Origin: Ceratotherium simum simum
Taxonomy: Eukaryota; Chordata; Mammalia; Perissodactyla; Rhinocerotidae
Direction of reading: 5' to 3'
Assembly: GCF_000283155.1 (NCBI RefSeq)
Contig: NW_004454239.1
Coordinates: 8,778,067-8,842,066, forward strand
Length of the DNA: 64,000 bases
The notes under the pieces were generated by a model. The model was given only the letters and a program-made list of their open reading frames with translations, ran no database searches and had not been told where the DNA came from. The number at the start of each line of letters is the position of its first letter. Positions within the stretch are counted from its first letter, which is position 1. A program made the position numbers and the translations under genes. Below are positions 23,000 to 36,239 of the stretch, piece by piece.

Positions 23000-25900
23000 C
23001 CACCATCCAGCCTCTGGTAAGCACCATTCTACTCTCTGTTTTTATGAGTCTGGTTTTGTTAAATTGCACATATAAGTGATAGCATATAATCTTTGTCCTT
23101 TTTGTCTGATTTATTTCACTTAGCATAATACCCTCAAGGTCCATCCATGTTGTCACAAATGGCAGGATTTCCTTCTTTTTCATGAATGTATAATATTTCA
23201 ATGCATATAGTATATGTATATATATTATATATAGATAATATATATATACTACAACTTCTTTGTCCATTCATCCATTGACAGTTGCTGAGGTTGTTTCCAT
23301 ATCTTGGCTATCGTGAATAATGTGACAATAAACACAGGAGTGCAGATAACTCTTCAAATTCCTGTTTTCTTTTCCTTTCATATATACCCGAAAGTGGAAT
23401 TGCCAGATCATATAGTAGTTCTATCAATCATTTTTTGAGGACACTCCATACTGTTTTTCATAGTGGCTGAACCAACTTACATTCCCATAAGGAGTGTGCA
23501 AGTGTTTTCTTATCTCTACATCCTTGCCAAACTTGTTATCTATTATATTCTTGATGGCTATTCTAAGAGGTATAAGATGATATCTCATTGTGATTTTGAT
23601 TTTCATTTTCCTAGTGATAGTAATGAGCATTTTTTAATGTAATCATTGGCCATTTGGATGTCTTCTTCGGAAAAAATATCTGTTTAGTTTCCCTGCCAAT
23701 ATTTTTTATCAGAGTGTTTTGTTTTTTTTTGTTATTGAGTTGTATGAATATTTTTATAAACTTTTGATATTCTCTCTTATTTGATATGTAGTTTACTAAT
23801 ATTTTCTCCCATTCTATAAGTTGCCTTTTCCTTTTTTATTGTTTCTTTTGCTGTGCAGAAGCATTTTAGTTTGATGTAGTCCCACTTGTTTATATTTGCT
23901 TCTGTTGCTTGTTCTTTGAGTGTCATATTCAAAAAGTTATTGCCCAGTCTAGTGTCAGAGAGTTTCTTCCCTATATTTCCTTCTGGGAGTTTTATGGTAT
24001 CAAGTCTTATGTTTAAGTCTTTGACCACTTTTGTAAGTGGTGTAAAACCAGGATCTAATTTCATTCTTTTGTATGTGGTTATCCAGTTTTCCCAACACCA
24101 TTTATTGAAGGCACTATCCTTTCCCCATCAAGTGTTACTGGCTTTCTTGTCAAATATTAGTTGACTCTGGATGCAGAGGTTTATTTCTGGGCTCTCTATT
24201 CTGTTCCGTTGGTCTATATGTCTATTTTTATGCCAGTAACATACAGTTTTAATTACTAGAGCTTTGTAGTATGGTTTGAAATCAAGAAGTATGATGCCTC
24301 CAGTTTTGTTCTTTTTTCTCATGATTACTTAGGCTATTTGGGGTCTTTTGATGTTCCATACAAATGTTAGGATTGTTTTTTCTATATCTGTGAAAAATGC
24401 CATTGGGATTTTGATAGAGATTGCATTGAGTCTATAAATGGTTTTAAGAAGTATGGACAATTTAACAATATTAATTCTTCTGATCCATGAATGCAAGATA
24501 TCATTCCATTTGTTTGTGTCTTCTTCAGTTTCTTTCATCAAGGTCTTGTAGTTTTCATTGTACAGATCTTTCACTTCCTTGGTTAAATTTATTTCTAAAT
24601 ATTTTACTGGTTTTGATGCTATTTTGAATGGGATAGTTTTCTTCATTTCTTTTTCAGATGTTTCATTCTTAATGTATAGGAACACAACTGATTTCTGTAG
24701 ATTGATTTGATATCCTGAAACTTTGCTCAATTCATTGATTAGTTCCAACAGTTTTCTGATTGAGTCTTTAGGATTTTCTATATACAAGATCATATCATCT
24801 GCAAATAACAGTTTTACTTCTTCCTTTCTGATTTGGATGGCTTTTATTTTTTTGTCTTGCCTAATTCTCTAGCTAGAACTTCCAGTACCATGTTGAATAA
24901 GAGTGGTGAGAGTGGGCACCCTTGTCTTTTGCCTGATTATAGAGGAAATGCTTTCAATTATTCATCATTGCAAATGATGTCAACTGTGGGTTTGCATAAT
25001 TAGACTTGATTATGTTGATGTATGTTTTCTCTGTAGCAAATTTGTTCAGGGTTTTAATTATAAACAGATGTTGTATTTGTCAAATGCTTTTTCTGAATCT
25101 ATTGAGATAATCATATGATTTTTATCTTTCATTCTCTTAATATGGAGTATTACGTTTATTGAGTTGTGTACGTTGAACCACCCTTGCATTCTCCAGGGAT
25201 TAATCCCACTTGGTTGTGATGTATAATCCTTTTAATGTGTTCTTGAATTCAGTTTGCTAATATTTTCTTGAGAATTTTTCATCTACATTCATTAGGGATA
25301 TTGATCTATTGTTTTGTTTCTTGTAATATCCTTATTTGGCTTTGGTATCAGGGTAATATTGGTCCTGAAAAATGAGTTGGGATGTGTTCTGTCCTCTTCA
25401 ACTTTTTGGGAGAGTTTGAGAAGGATTGACATTAATTCTTCTTTAAATATTTAGCAGAATTTGTCAGTGAAAACACCTGGTCCTGGGCTTTTCTGTGTTT
25501 GGAGGTTTTTGATTATTGATTCAACCTACTAACTTGTTATTGATCTATTAGGATTTTCTATTTCTTCCTGATTCAGACTTGGTAGGTAACACGTTTTTAG
25601 GAATTTATCCATTTATTCTAGGTTATCCAACTTGTTGACATAATTGTTTACAGTAGTCTCTTCAGATCTTATGTATTTCTGTAGTATCAGTTTTAATGTC
25701 TCCTCGTTCATTTCTGGCTTTATTTGAGTCTTCTTTCCTTTTTTAGTCTTATTCAAGGCCTGTTGATTTTGTTTATCTTTTCAAAAAATTGGCTCTTAGT
25801 GTCTTTTATTTTTTCTATTGTTCCTATGGTCTCTATTTCATTTATTTCCACTTTTATAGTTGTTATTTCCTTTCTTCTGGTAACTTTGGACTTTGTTGTT

Positions 25901-28380
25901 CTTCTAGATTTTGGAGGTGTAAAGTTAGGTTGTTTAATATCTTTCTATTTTCTTAATATATGCATTTATCATTGTAAACTTTTTCAGAACTGTTTTTATA
26001 GCCTGTTATAGGTTTGAGTGTGTTGTGTTTCCTTTTTTATTTGTTTTGTGATTTTTTTATTTTGCTTTTGATTTTATCTTTGACCTCTAGTTTGTTCAGT
26101 AGAGTGTTATTTAATTCCCATGTATTTGTATATTTTCCTGCTTTCCTCTTCTTGTGGATTTCTAGTTTCTTACCATCGTGGTCTGAAAAGATTCTTGGTA
26201 TGACTTCAGTCTTCTTAAATAAACTAAGACTTGTTTTGTGTCCTATCGTATGGTTTATCCTTGAGACTGTTTTGTGTGCACTTGAGAAGAGTGTGCATTC
26301 TGCTTCTGTTGTATGAAATATTTTATAAATTCCTGTTAAGTCCATTTGGTCTAGTGTATGGTTCAAGTCTGTTGTTTTCTTGTGAATTTTCCATCTGAAT
26401 GATCTCTCTATCGCTGAAATGTGGTATGAAAGTCCCCTACTAATTATTGCATTGTTCTGTTTCTCCCTTCAAATCTCTTAGTATTTGCTTGCTATATTTA
26501 GGTGCTCCAATGTTGGATGTGTATATATGTATGATTGTTGTATCTTCTTTTTTTATAAGTTTCAGGTATACAGCTTTATAATTTAACATCCATGTACACT
26601 ATAAAGTCATCACCACCACAAATCTAGTTACCATCCATCACCATATAGTTGACCTCCTTTACCCATTTCACCCACTCTCAAATCCCTTCCCCTCTTGTAA
26701 CCACTAATCTGTTCTCTGTATCTATGAGTATGTTTCGTTTTATTTTTTTTGTTCACTTGTTTTTTGGTTTTATTTTTTAGATTCTACATGCGAATGAAAT
26801 CATATAGTATTTGTCTTTCTCCATCTGACTTATTTTACTTAGCATAATACCCTCGGGATCCATCCATGTTGCTGCAAATGGCAAGATTTTATTCTTTTTT
26901 ATGGCTGAGTAATATTTCACTCTCTCCATATAGCACATCTTTTTTATCAATTCATCCATCAATGGACATTTAGGTTGTTTCCATATCTTGTCTATCATAA
27001 ATAATGCTGCAAAAAACATAGGGGTGCATGTATCTTTTCAAATTAGTGTTTTGGTATTCTTCAGATAAATACACAGAAGTGGAATAGCTGGGTCATATGG
27101 TAGTTCTATTCATAATTTTTTGAGGAATCTCCATACTGTTTTCCATAGTGGTTGCACCAATTTACAGTTTCACCAACAATGAGGGTACCTTTTTTCTATA
27201 TCCTCTCCAACACTTTTTATGTCTTGTCTTTTTGTTAATAGATATTCTAACAAGTATGAGGTGATATCTCATTGTGGCTTTGATTTGCATTTTCCTAATA
27301 ATTCATGATGTTGAACATCTTTTCATGTGCCTGTTGGCCATCTGTATATCTTCTTTGGAAAAATGTCTATTTATATCCTCTGCCCAGTTTTTAATTGGGT
27401 TGTTTCTTTTTGTTGTTGAGATGAATGAGTTCTTTATACATTTTGTTTATTAATTTCTTATCAATTATATGGTTTGCAAATATCTTCTCCCATTAAGTAG
27501 GTTGTCTTTTCACTTTGATAATGATTTTCTTTGCTGTGCAGAAGCTTTTTACTTTGATGTGGTTCTATTTGTTTATTTTTGCTTTTTCTTCTCTTGCTTT
27601 TGGAGCCAGATCCACAAAGACATCACTAAGACCAATGTCAAGGATGTTACTACCTATATTTTCTTCTAGGAATTTTATGGTTTCAGGTCTCACTTTCAAG
27701 TCTCTAGTCCATCTTGATTTATTTTTTGTGTATGGTGTACTATAGTGGTCTGGTTTTATACTTTTGCATGTGGCTATCTAGTTTTTCTAACACCTATTAT
27801 TGAAGAGGCTGTCCTTTCTCCATCATATGTTCTTGACTCCTTTGTCATAGATTAATTATCCATATATGTGTGTGTTTGTTATAGTTTCTTGATGAATTGA
27901 CCCTTTAATATTATAATGACCTGCATTGTCTCTTGTTACTATTTTTGGCTTAAAGCCTATTTTGTCTAATATAGGTATAACTCTCCCTGCTTTCTTTTGG
28001 TTTCCACTTGCATGGCATATATTTTTCCATCTCTTCCCTTTGAGCCTATGTGTGTCTTTAAAGATGAAGTGAGTCTCTGTTAGACAGCAAGTAGTTGGGT
28101 CTTTTTTTTTTTAATTCATCCAGCCACTCTGTGTCTTTTGATTGGTGAATTCCATGCATTTACCTTTAGAGTTATTATTGATATATAATATGTCATCTTA
28201 TTAGTTGTTCTCTGGTGTTTTGTATTTCTATTGTTTATTTTTGTAAATAAACAATTTCCATTGTTTATCTTTGTAAATTCGTGATTTTCTGTGTTGCCAT
28301 GCTCTGTTTCCCCTTTCTTTATCATTTGTTCATCTGCTCTCAGTTCTGTTCTGTGGTTATCCTGAGGCTTACACAAGACA
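23000..28380 (-). pseudogene. L1 ORF2 remnant of copy G (split by a nested L1)
   Basis: The endonuclease start is at about 28376-28116 and continues, after the nested element, at 26366-26037 with the SDH motif at 26178-26186. The RT catalytic box FADD is at 24794-24805, followed by segment 24793-24329 with the [12 protein letters not shown] motif. The C-terminus lies around 24064-23000. Many stops and frameshifts are present. Confidence 0.88.
26550..27877 (-). mobile_element. LINE-1 copy H nested in copy G
   Basis: A minus-strand, 5'-truncated L1: T-run and 3' UTR from 26550, then ORF2 C-terminus (27019-26777) up to about 27877. It is flanked by an imperfect 13-bp duplication (26537-26549 and 27878-27890; three mismatches). 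Copy G text reads across once the insert is removed (cf. GATGAATTGACCC after 27890). H is therefore younger than G. Confidence 0.87.
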
Positions 28381-28571
28381 TCTCACTGATAAACCAATTC
28401 ACTTTATGCTGATAGCAACTTCAGCAGTCATTAACTTCAGTCATCTACAAAAGATGATTAACTTCAATCATCCCCTAAAGCTTCACACTTTACTCACCTC
28501 TTTTATATTTTTCATCTCATTATTTACTTGTTTTTATATTTTGTATTTGTTAACACATTATAGTAGCTATA

Positions 28572-28615
28572 ATTATTTATTTATTTATTTATTTGGCTAT
28601 TTATTTATTTTTTTA
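28572..28615. repeat. (TTTA)n simple repeat
   Basis: A short run of TTTA units next to the poly(T) side of a truncated L1. It probably grew from the A-tail of that insertion. Confidence 0.7.
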
Positions 28616-28778
28616 ATTTTTTGTTTATTGCAGTAACATTGGTTTATAACATTGTAAAAATTTCAGGTGTACATCATTATACTTCTATTTCTGCATAGAT
28701 TACATCATGTTCACCACCAAAATACTAATTACAACCCATCACCACACACATGTACCGAATTATCTCTTTTGCATTGAC
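28600..28778 (-). mobile_element. 5'-truncated LINE-1 stub (3' UTR only) nested in copy G
   Basis: The plus strand reads T-rich sequence, then TTTATTGCAGTAACATTGG and CATCATGTTCACCACC. It is the same 3' UTR start seen at 46318, 50560 and 63850. Only about 180 bases of 3' UTR are present. It lies between ORF2 and ORF1 of copy G. Confidence 0.85.
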
Positions 28779-28899
28779 CTTTATACTATAATTGAGTGGT
28801 TAACACCTCATCCTGTTATAGATTTAGAGTATTCTAAGTCTGACTTTATCTTTATCTTTATCACTGTGTTGTATACTTTTGCATGTTTTCATGTCACTT

Positions 28900-29800
28900 A
28901 ATAGTGTCTTTTTATTTCAGCTTGAAGAACTTCTTTCAGCATATCTTGCAAGGCAGGTCCAGTGGTCATGAACTTTCTCAGCTTTTGTTTGTCTGTGGAA
29001 GTCTTTATTTCTACTTCATATGTGAAGGATAACTTTGCTGGTAAAGAATTCTTGGCTGGCAATGTTTTTGTCTGCCAACACTTTGAAAATGTCATTCTAC
29101 TGTTTATTAGCCTGTAGGATTTCTGCCGAGAATTCTGCTGATAGCCTAATGGAGGTTAATTTGTAGGTTACACTGTTTTTATTGGGTGCCTTTATAATTC
29201 TTTCTTTATTCCTGATTTTTGATGGTTTCATTATAATATGTCTTGGAGAAGGTCTTTTAACATTGAGATAATAGGGTAATCTATTAGCTTTGGGGAGTTG
29301 GATGTCCAATTCTCTCCCCAGGTTTGGGAAGTTCTCATCTATTATTTCTTAAAATCAACTTTCAGCTCCCTTCTTTCTCTCTTCTTCTGAAACTCTTATT
29401 ATTCTAATAATTGTTCTCTTGCTTGAATCCCATGGTCCTTTGGGCTTTCTTCACTCTTTTTCATTCTTTTTCTTTATTTTTTGAGTCATTCCAAAATTCC
29501 TATCCTCTAACTCACTTATTCTGTCTTCTATTTGCTCTAATCTACCACATATTCTATCTTACACTTTTCATTTCATTCACTGTTTATTTTTTCAGCTCCA
29601 GAATTTTTTGGTTCTTTTTTATGATTTCTATCTCTTGATAAAAATCTCATTTTGATCATCATTTTTGAGATTTCACTGAATTGTCTTTCTGAGTTTCCTT
29701 GTAGCTCATTGAGTTCTTTGAAAACAACAATTTTGAATTCTTTATCAGCTAGATCCCAAAATTCCATGCCTTTGAACTTCATTACTGGATAATTATTATT
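28900..29800 (-). pseudogene. L1 ORF1 remnant of copy G
   Basis: Segment 29309-29097 encodes the conserved RRM/C-terminal part (YYLNVKRPSPRHIIMK, then SVTYKLTSIRLSAEFSAE). The segment 29782-29573 holds the preceding coiled-coil end. Frames are disrupted. Confidence 0.8.
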
Positions 29801-31002
29801 TTTCTTTTTGAGGTGGCAGGTTCTCTTGAATTTTTATGTTCCTTGTAGTTTTGCACTGCTGCTTTCACGTTTGAAGTAGAAGACATCTGCTTAAATCTTT
29901 TTTAGTTGCCTTCACATGGAGTATTCTGTTCAATGGTGTGGTTGTTATCTGGAGTTTTCTTTGTCTTTGTTTGGGTACATCTGCTCCACTCTTCTTGCTC
30001 TCTCTTGTGGCAAGATTCTTAAATTTTTATGTCTTTTCTGGTTCTAACATCTTACCAGCCTGGCTACTAGAAATTTCTCTTTTGTTTTCCTGCAGGTGGC
30101 ACTATCTCAAGTTTGTGGTGTCTTTCTTTCCCACATACCATGGCCTGTTTTCTGAGCATGCTCCCTGTTCACCAGAGCTCTCTCTCCCCACCTTACATGG
30201 AAGCATGCACAAGAAGCTGACTGCAGATTGGGGGTTGTGTGTTAGCACTCAAACCACTGGAGGTGCCTGCAGAGCTGATAAAAGAAGATCCCCAAGTGTG
30301 GTACTCCCAAAGGCTTCTGGACAGGCTTCTTGCTATGTACAATCCCTTTCATACCCTTTGAAGTATTTATTTGCCTCTTTCCCAATCTCCTTCCTCCATC
30401 CAGTCATGGAGGTCCCTCTTCAGTACTCTGGGTGCTGCTGGAGATAAATTGGTTTCTCTCACCACATCTTGCATAACTGGGGTAGCCAGGCATTTCCTGA
30501 CCACTGTCTTTTACCCCTGTGGGAGAGGTTGCCACTGCTGGATATATCAGCCTTTTGTAGTGTTTCCTTGGTAGTGGTGGAGGGAAACACTTGGAAAATT
30601 TCTCTCACTGCAGTTTCTCCTGTGGTGAAATTTGTCTTTTTCTTTTTTTTGCTCCAGTGGCATGATGGAATCTCCTCTTGTATAGGCTGGAGCTCCACAA
30701 ATTATCCCTCATGTGTGAGTATCTGCCCAGGTCAGCACACTTCAGAATTTTTTCCAACTGCAGCAAGAAGGATCTGGGCAGTTCACTGGCTCCAGCTGGT
30801 TCAGCGGCCTGTACTGAGGTCTGTCTGCCTATTAGCATATGCACAGGTGGGCAAGACTCCTCCTGGGTCCCTTGGTATATGGTGGTAAATCACACAACAT
30901 CCACAATGGCATTTTTGTTTGTGGATGGATGTCTTATTCAGTGTTAAAAAAGGGGGATAAAAAGGAGGAACATCTTATGCTGCCATGATGCTGATATCAC
31001 CA

Positions 31003-31689
31003 GAGATGCATTCTTTGCCATGTGATTTTTTTAATTTACTTTTCTGCATGACTCATATTGCCTATAATAGAGAATCTTTAGCTTATGCAATAAAGTTCTC
31101 CCACACCTTAGGTGAACCACAAATTGATTCTAATTCAGGGACTTACTGGAATAGGAGATTTGTAGTAAGTACAAAGACATGGGTATCTACAAATTGATCT
31201 GAGGAAAGGACAGGAAACTTCCCTGTCTATATCCAAGACTCTTCATTATTTACAAATGACTTATTACCTGATCTTACGGAAACTCTCAGTTTCATGTTTT
31301 CCCATCATTCTTCAAAAATGGTTTTTATTCTTAGAGTAAGAGTATACCCTCTGTCAGGCTAACATTCCTCATCCATCCACCTGTTCACAGATTTATCTAA
31401 TATTTCACAGTTCTATTCTTTCACTCATCTACCATCTAGCTATCATCCGCCTATTTATACAGCCATCCATCCAGCCAGCATATATTGAGTACCATATAGA
31501 TGGATGAATATACTAGAACCTCTACGCTCAAAAGCTTTAAGTTGACTTGGAAACAACAAATGCAGGAATAACTATAGTACAAGACTCTATATAATAACAA
31601 TCCTAAGAATTTGTGTAGACACAACCAGAAGTCTAAGACAAAGGGACTTGAACCCAATGCCATCTATTTATCTGTCTTATGTTTGTTTG
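31003..31689. other. Low-copy stretch with a CATC-rich patch
   Basis: Non-coding sequence. The part 31367-31475 is enriched in CATC/CATCCA-type short repeats. No gene or recognised mobile element. Confidence 0.4.
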
Positions 31690-31940
31690 TTTTTACATAG
31701 GTAGTACAGCATATTTGGTAAATTTTCCAAGTTCTGGAGTCAGTGAAAACTTGGATTGGAGTTCCACTGCCATCACATGACTAAGTGCCCTTGACTAAGC
31801 CACATAATTGCTTTAAGACTCTGTGTCTGCACCTGATACAGATGGTAATGATACCTGCCTTGTGAGGTTGCGACAAAGAATACAGTAAAAAAACTTAGTA
31901 CAAGACATTAACTGTTACTGGTATCATTGTCTAAATCAAA
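31690..31940 (+). mobile_element. MIR SINE, fairly complete
   Basis: The plus strand follows the MIR pattern: TCTGGAGTCAGTGAAAAC, then CACATGACTAAGTGCCCTTG, then GATACCTGCCTTGTGAGGTTG. It covers the tRNA-like head through the core. Confidence 0.8.
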
Positions 31941-32056
31941 GGGTCTGGGTTCAAAAATTTTCAGATAAGAACCATGAGGCTAGGTACAAAATCAACCTCC
32001 TGAGAAACGATGTTAAACAAAATAAAATTTCTAATTGATACTAAGCACAATTAAAA

Positions 32057-32230
32057 TAGTGGTTCTCAACAGGGGTGACTTTTCTTCCACAGGGACTTTT
32101 GACAATGTCTGGAGACATTTTTGGTTTTCACAATTGGGTAGAGGGTGCTACTGGCATCTAAAGGGTACAGGCCAGGGATGCTGATAAACACCCTACAATG
32201 CACAAAACATGTCCTCACAACAAAACCTCA
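32057..32230 (+). mobile_element. MER20 (hAT-Charlie non-autonomous DNA transposon)
   Basis: Starts TAGTGGTTCTCAACAGGGGTG and contains CAATGTCTGGAGACATTTTTGG and GGCCAGGGATGCTGATAAAC, the MER20 diagnostic text. The 3' terminal inverted repeat is lost. It is an old eutherian fossil. Confidence 0.85.
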
Positions 32231-33650
32231 GAGCAAGTTTTTTTGTTTGTTTGTTTTGGGTTTTTTTAAAGTCTGGTTTGGAAAGCTAAATATTCCTTAT
32301 TATAGGAGTCCTTTAGTAAGGTATATGTTTCAATATGAGTACCTAAGATAATCAGCTGATATATATGTATGTATGTAGGTGTGCGTATGTATGACTAAAC
32401 AATGCTCTCTTACTACTGTATCTCATCCTAATTGATCTCTCATGCACAGAAACACTCGTTTTACACAATCAAAACTCAAACATATAAAATATGGAAAGTG
32501 TTTTGGTAGAGAGTTTGTGAAATACTAAAATCCAATTTTCCTGTATAACTGGAAGCTATGCAGTTGGCATTATATGTAATATGATTCAGGATAGAGTTCT
32601 GATGCATTGTATATATTAAGTTGAAAGCAACAGAGTTTATTAGAACCTGCGAAAGCAACAATATGTGAGTATGATAAGAACACAGAACTGTCTCATAGAA
32701 CACAAAGGCTTGGAAGCAATGTACCAGATTCAGACCCTGAAGTACTGTCAGCATCCCTTTCTCCATCTCACCTCTTTGTATTTCTGTTTAATTTCTCTCA
32801 ATCTGTCTCATTTGTCCTTTCCACAGAATGGCTTCGCCTGCTACCTGTCCACTGAGTAGAAAATAGCTAGCCGCAGTTTTCAAGTTTCACTCTTCTTTAT
32901 TCAAGAAACCAGTCAAATCATAATCCTATTTCTAAATTCTGAAAGAGAAGAGAGTGGGGCAACATGGGTTAGTCGAATGACTACTCCCAGACTAATCCGT
33001 TGAGTTTGGTGACAAGAGTCTGGATGAAGCACTCTTATAGGCCTAGCATAGTCCTTCCTTGGTCCAATCAGAAGCACAAAATAACCTTGTACAAAATGGC
33101 TGTCAACCCCACACTTTTTATTACCAAGTGTATTGAGTGGGAGCAGCTCCCAGAAAAGATGGCTCTTTTTAAACAGGTGACCCAGCAAGAGTCACGACCT
33201 GCATATGTATGATTGATATGTACGCTATTAAAAGTAGAATCATCTGGTGAGCCAATGTCCAAACTGAAAATCTCATCTAGTTAGGATTATATTGTCTGAA
33301 CCCAAATTGTCTTTCCAATGTTGCTGATTAAAATCCTAGTGGCACCATATTATGTGACAGTTGGAGATGCTTTTTTGGGGTTTACTCTCACTTCCCCCTC
33401 AGCCCAAACTGAATGCCTGTGTGACATATGCACCTTCTGCCTACTTTAAGGATCTCTGTTAACAAGAGAAAAAATTCAGTTTCTAATATCAAACCTAGGG
33501 TAAATACCTATTGTCCAAAGCAAGGATAAATTAAGGTACATAATATCTCTTGCAAACCTGCCCTACTTCTGCCCAAATGGTAAACAATCTTATATTATAT
33601 CCCCATCTCTTCCACAGTCCCGTATTTGCATATAAGTCTAATGACTAGAG

Positions 33651-33830
33651 CAGGGGTTGGAAAACCACAGCACATGGGCCAAGTCCGACCTATTGCTTGT
33701 TTTTTGCAAATAAAGTTTTGTTGGAATACAGCCACACTCATTTGTTTATGTATTATGATAGCTGTTTTCACATGACAAGGGAAGAGTTGAGTAGCTGCAA
33801 CAGAAACTGCATGGCCTGCAAAATCCACAG
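33651..33830. mobile_element. MER1-like hAT transposon fragment
   Basis: Begins CAGGGGTTGGAAAACCACAG and continues with GGGCCAAGTCCGACC, AATAAAGTTTTGTTGGAATAC and GAGTTGAGTAGCTGCAACAG, text of the MER1/Charlie group. The far terminal repeat is missing. I am confident of the type but less so of the exact family name. Confidence 0.72.
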
Positions 33831-34439
33831 AAAAAGTGTTTTTACACACACAATAGAGGATTGTACTTGCTCTGTTACTTTGCCCTCTTTGATTATTTTA
33901 GCCTCAGCCAATCCCAGACTTTCTCAGCCTTGACACAGCCTAAGGTCCAGCCAATAGCCGACCTCACAGACTATCATCTCACCTACCATCCTCTGCTAGA
34001 ACATAACAGTCATCCTTCCTACCGGCCAATGGCCATTATGAGTAGCAACACTGGTGTTCTAGAAACTGATAAATAATGAAACAACAATAACAGCAAACAC
34101 CTTTTTATGGCATCAGCCATATTGAACACTGATAATCAAATATTCTCCAACAAATGGTGTCTTGACCTTTAGTCTTTTATCTGGCTGTGCTCTGGAAAGA
34201 CAGACCCATTTCCAGATCTGCAAGTTGAAGCAAAGTAGTAACAAGAAAGAGTGTCCAAAGAACACACTATAGTCAACCAAAAAGTTGTTCTATTTTGTTT
34301 CCTATTTGGAAACATCTAACACAGCTTTTCAGGTTTTAGAGATAGATACATTGGATTGTTATTTTCATTTTCAATGGCTTATTAAGTGAAAAATAGACCC
34401 ATAAAGTTTGAGAGAAGAGAAAATTTCTTTCAAATAAAG

Positions 34440-34525
34440 ACCTCTGATTAATTAATTCTAATTAATAAATTAATTAATTGGAATGGGCCCATGCACAAAT
34501 TCAATTAATTGATTAATTAGAAAAT
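34440..34525. repeat. AT-rich palindromic patch (TTAATTAA-type)
   Basis: Runs of AATTAATT units on both sides of a short GC-containing centre (GGAATGGGCCCATGC) can fold back. It is probably a microsatellite-like expansion. It lies shortly upstream of the 5' end of L1 copy F. Confidence 0.6.
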
Positions 34526-36239
34526 AAATGAATTAAAAGAATTAATGCTTCCATTTTGCTGTACTGAGATGATTTTAAAAATACACAGAAGCAGGAAGGC
34601 ATTTGTTGAGAAGATGGCAGGATAGGAGGACTCTGAACTTACCTCCTCCTAGGGACACAACAAATCTACAACTACCTGTGGAAAAATTACCCCTGAGAGA
34701 GAACTGGAAACTGGATAACAAGAACCCCCACCACAAAGGACAACACTGGCTGTGGTGGAAGAGGCAGAAGTAAGTTTCTGGAGAGGAAGAAAACACACTC
34801 TCACTGTGGTGCTTCATGGCCAGGTGCAATCTCAAAGTACAAAGTTTTTCCGAGAAGCCGGGGATCTGAGCAGGAGAGCTTTGTGACAATAAGCAGCTTT
34901 TGAATTCAACACAATCAACATGAGAGCCATAATATCTGGTTTTGCTGGCTATTAAAAACAATCAGGAATACTCCCAGAAAAGCTATTGAACATAAGAGCA
35001 AGAAAAGTCTAATTTTAAAGGGCTCATGCACAAATTCACCTGTCCTGAGAACCAACACAAAATCACCAGAAAGAAAGGTTCACAGTCCTTTGGTGAAAGA
35101 TACTTACTTGGTAAGCTCTGAATGCATCTCAGAGAGGCAGGAGACAGCTGGGACTACTTCCCCAGTGACTGAGATACTAGCAGCAGCCATTATTATGACC
35201 TAGTACAGGCTTGTTGACACAGACAATGGCAGACATAATCGGATTTTTTCCACTGGCCTGTTAGTGTAGGGGTTTGCACCACCCACCAGAGCACTGATTT
35301 AATTCAGCTCAGCCAGGGCAGCCAGCCCACCCTAGGGACTGGCCTCCCCCGACAGCAAACCTACAGCAACTTGTGGGCCCACATAGGCTGGGTGTGTGGG
35401 AATTCTGCAGCCAGGCAAGTGGGTCTACCCCTGCGGGGCCGGGTGGGCTGTGCATGAGGGGCAGGACTGCATTGACAGGGTGTGTGGACCTGCAGGTGGG
35501 GGGCTTGTCAGCTGCAACAGACTTGTGCTTCTCATACAGCCACATAGGTGATCTTCCCCACTTTTTGATGCTGAAAACAATTGTGTGCTGCCATGCCTGG
35601 GATCAGCCCCACCCAGCTTCACTCTTAAGAGAGCTGACAATATCCTCACAGGCCAAACGCCTACAGCTATTGTGAACCCCTGAGGCTAGCAAACAGCCCT
35701 GCTGGGGTCTACTCACTTAATAGGAAAACAGCAACTGATGTGCGCTATTAGACCTTGCAGCCAGCTGTCTTGGGGTTCCCCCTGCCCTATAAAGTGACTA
35801 AAGGGATCATAGCAACCACAAGCAGGGGAGCCATACAACCAGCCAGTGTGACAGCCTAGGCTTTCCATGCACCTGCAGTAAAAGCAACCCCACCACAACA
35901 GAAAGGCACATGGAGCCCACATAGGGGGCACTCGTAGAATATTTGGAACTGGTGATGAAAAAGAAGCACATTGCTGGGCCTCATAAGGCATATCTTACAT
36001 AGGGTCACTTCTCCAACATTGGGAGATATAGCTGATCAACCTAATACATAGATAAAAGCACAGAGAAATAGGCAAAATGATGAGACAAAGGAATATGTTC
36101 CAAATAAAGGAACAGGACAAATCATCAAAAACAGACTAAAATGAAATACAGATAAACAATCTACTCAATAAAGAGTATGAACTAATAATTATAAGGATGC
36201 TCACTGATCTTGGGACAAGAACAGATGATCATAGTGAGA

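Larger units (their letters stand above)
22673..31002 (-). mobile_element. LINE-1 copy G, full length, with two nested L1 insertions
   Basis: The 3' end lies at about 22673 (short T run, then a 3' UTR unlike that of copies A-D, suggesting an older subfamily). ORF2 runs from about 28380 to 23000, ORF1 from about 29800 to 28900, and the 5' UTR reaches about 31002, where the minus strand starts with GGTGATATCAGCATCATGGC. The 8.3 kb span includes about 1.33 kb (26550-27877) and about 0.18 kb (28600-28778) of later L1 insertions; without them the length is normal for a full-length L1. Confidence 0.9.

Noticed and set aside
30985..31197. Possible host exon right of copy G
   Set aside because: The open frame is short, begins inside the L1 5' end and has no splice or homology support.
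34440..34525. Functional hairpin or replication origin
   Set aside because: It is an AT-rich TTAATTAA-type expansion with no other supporting signal.
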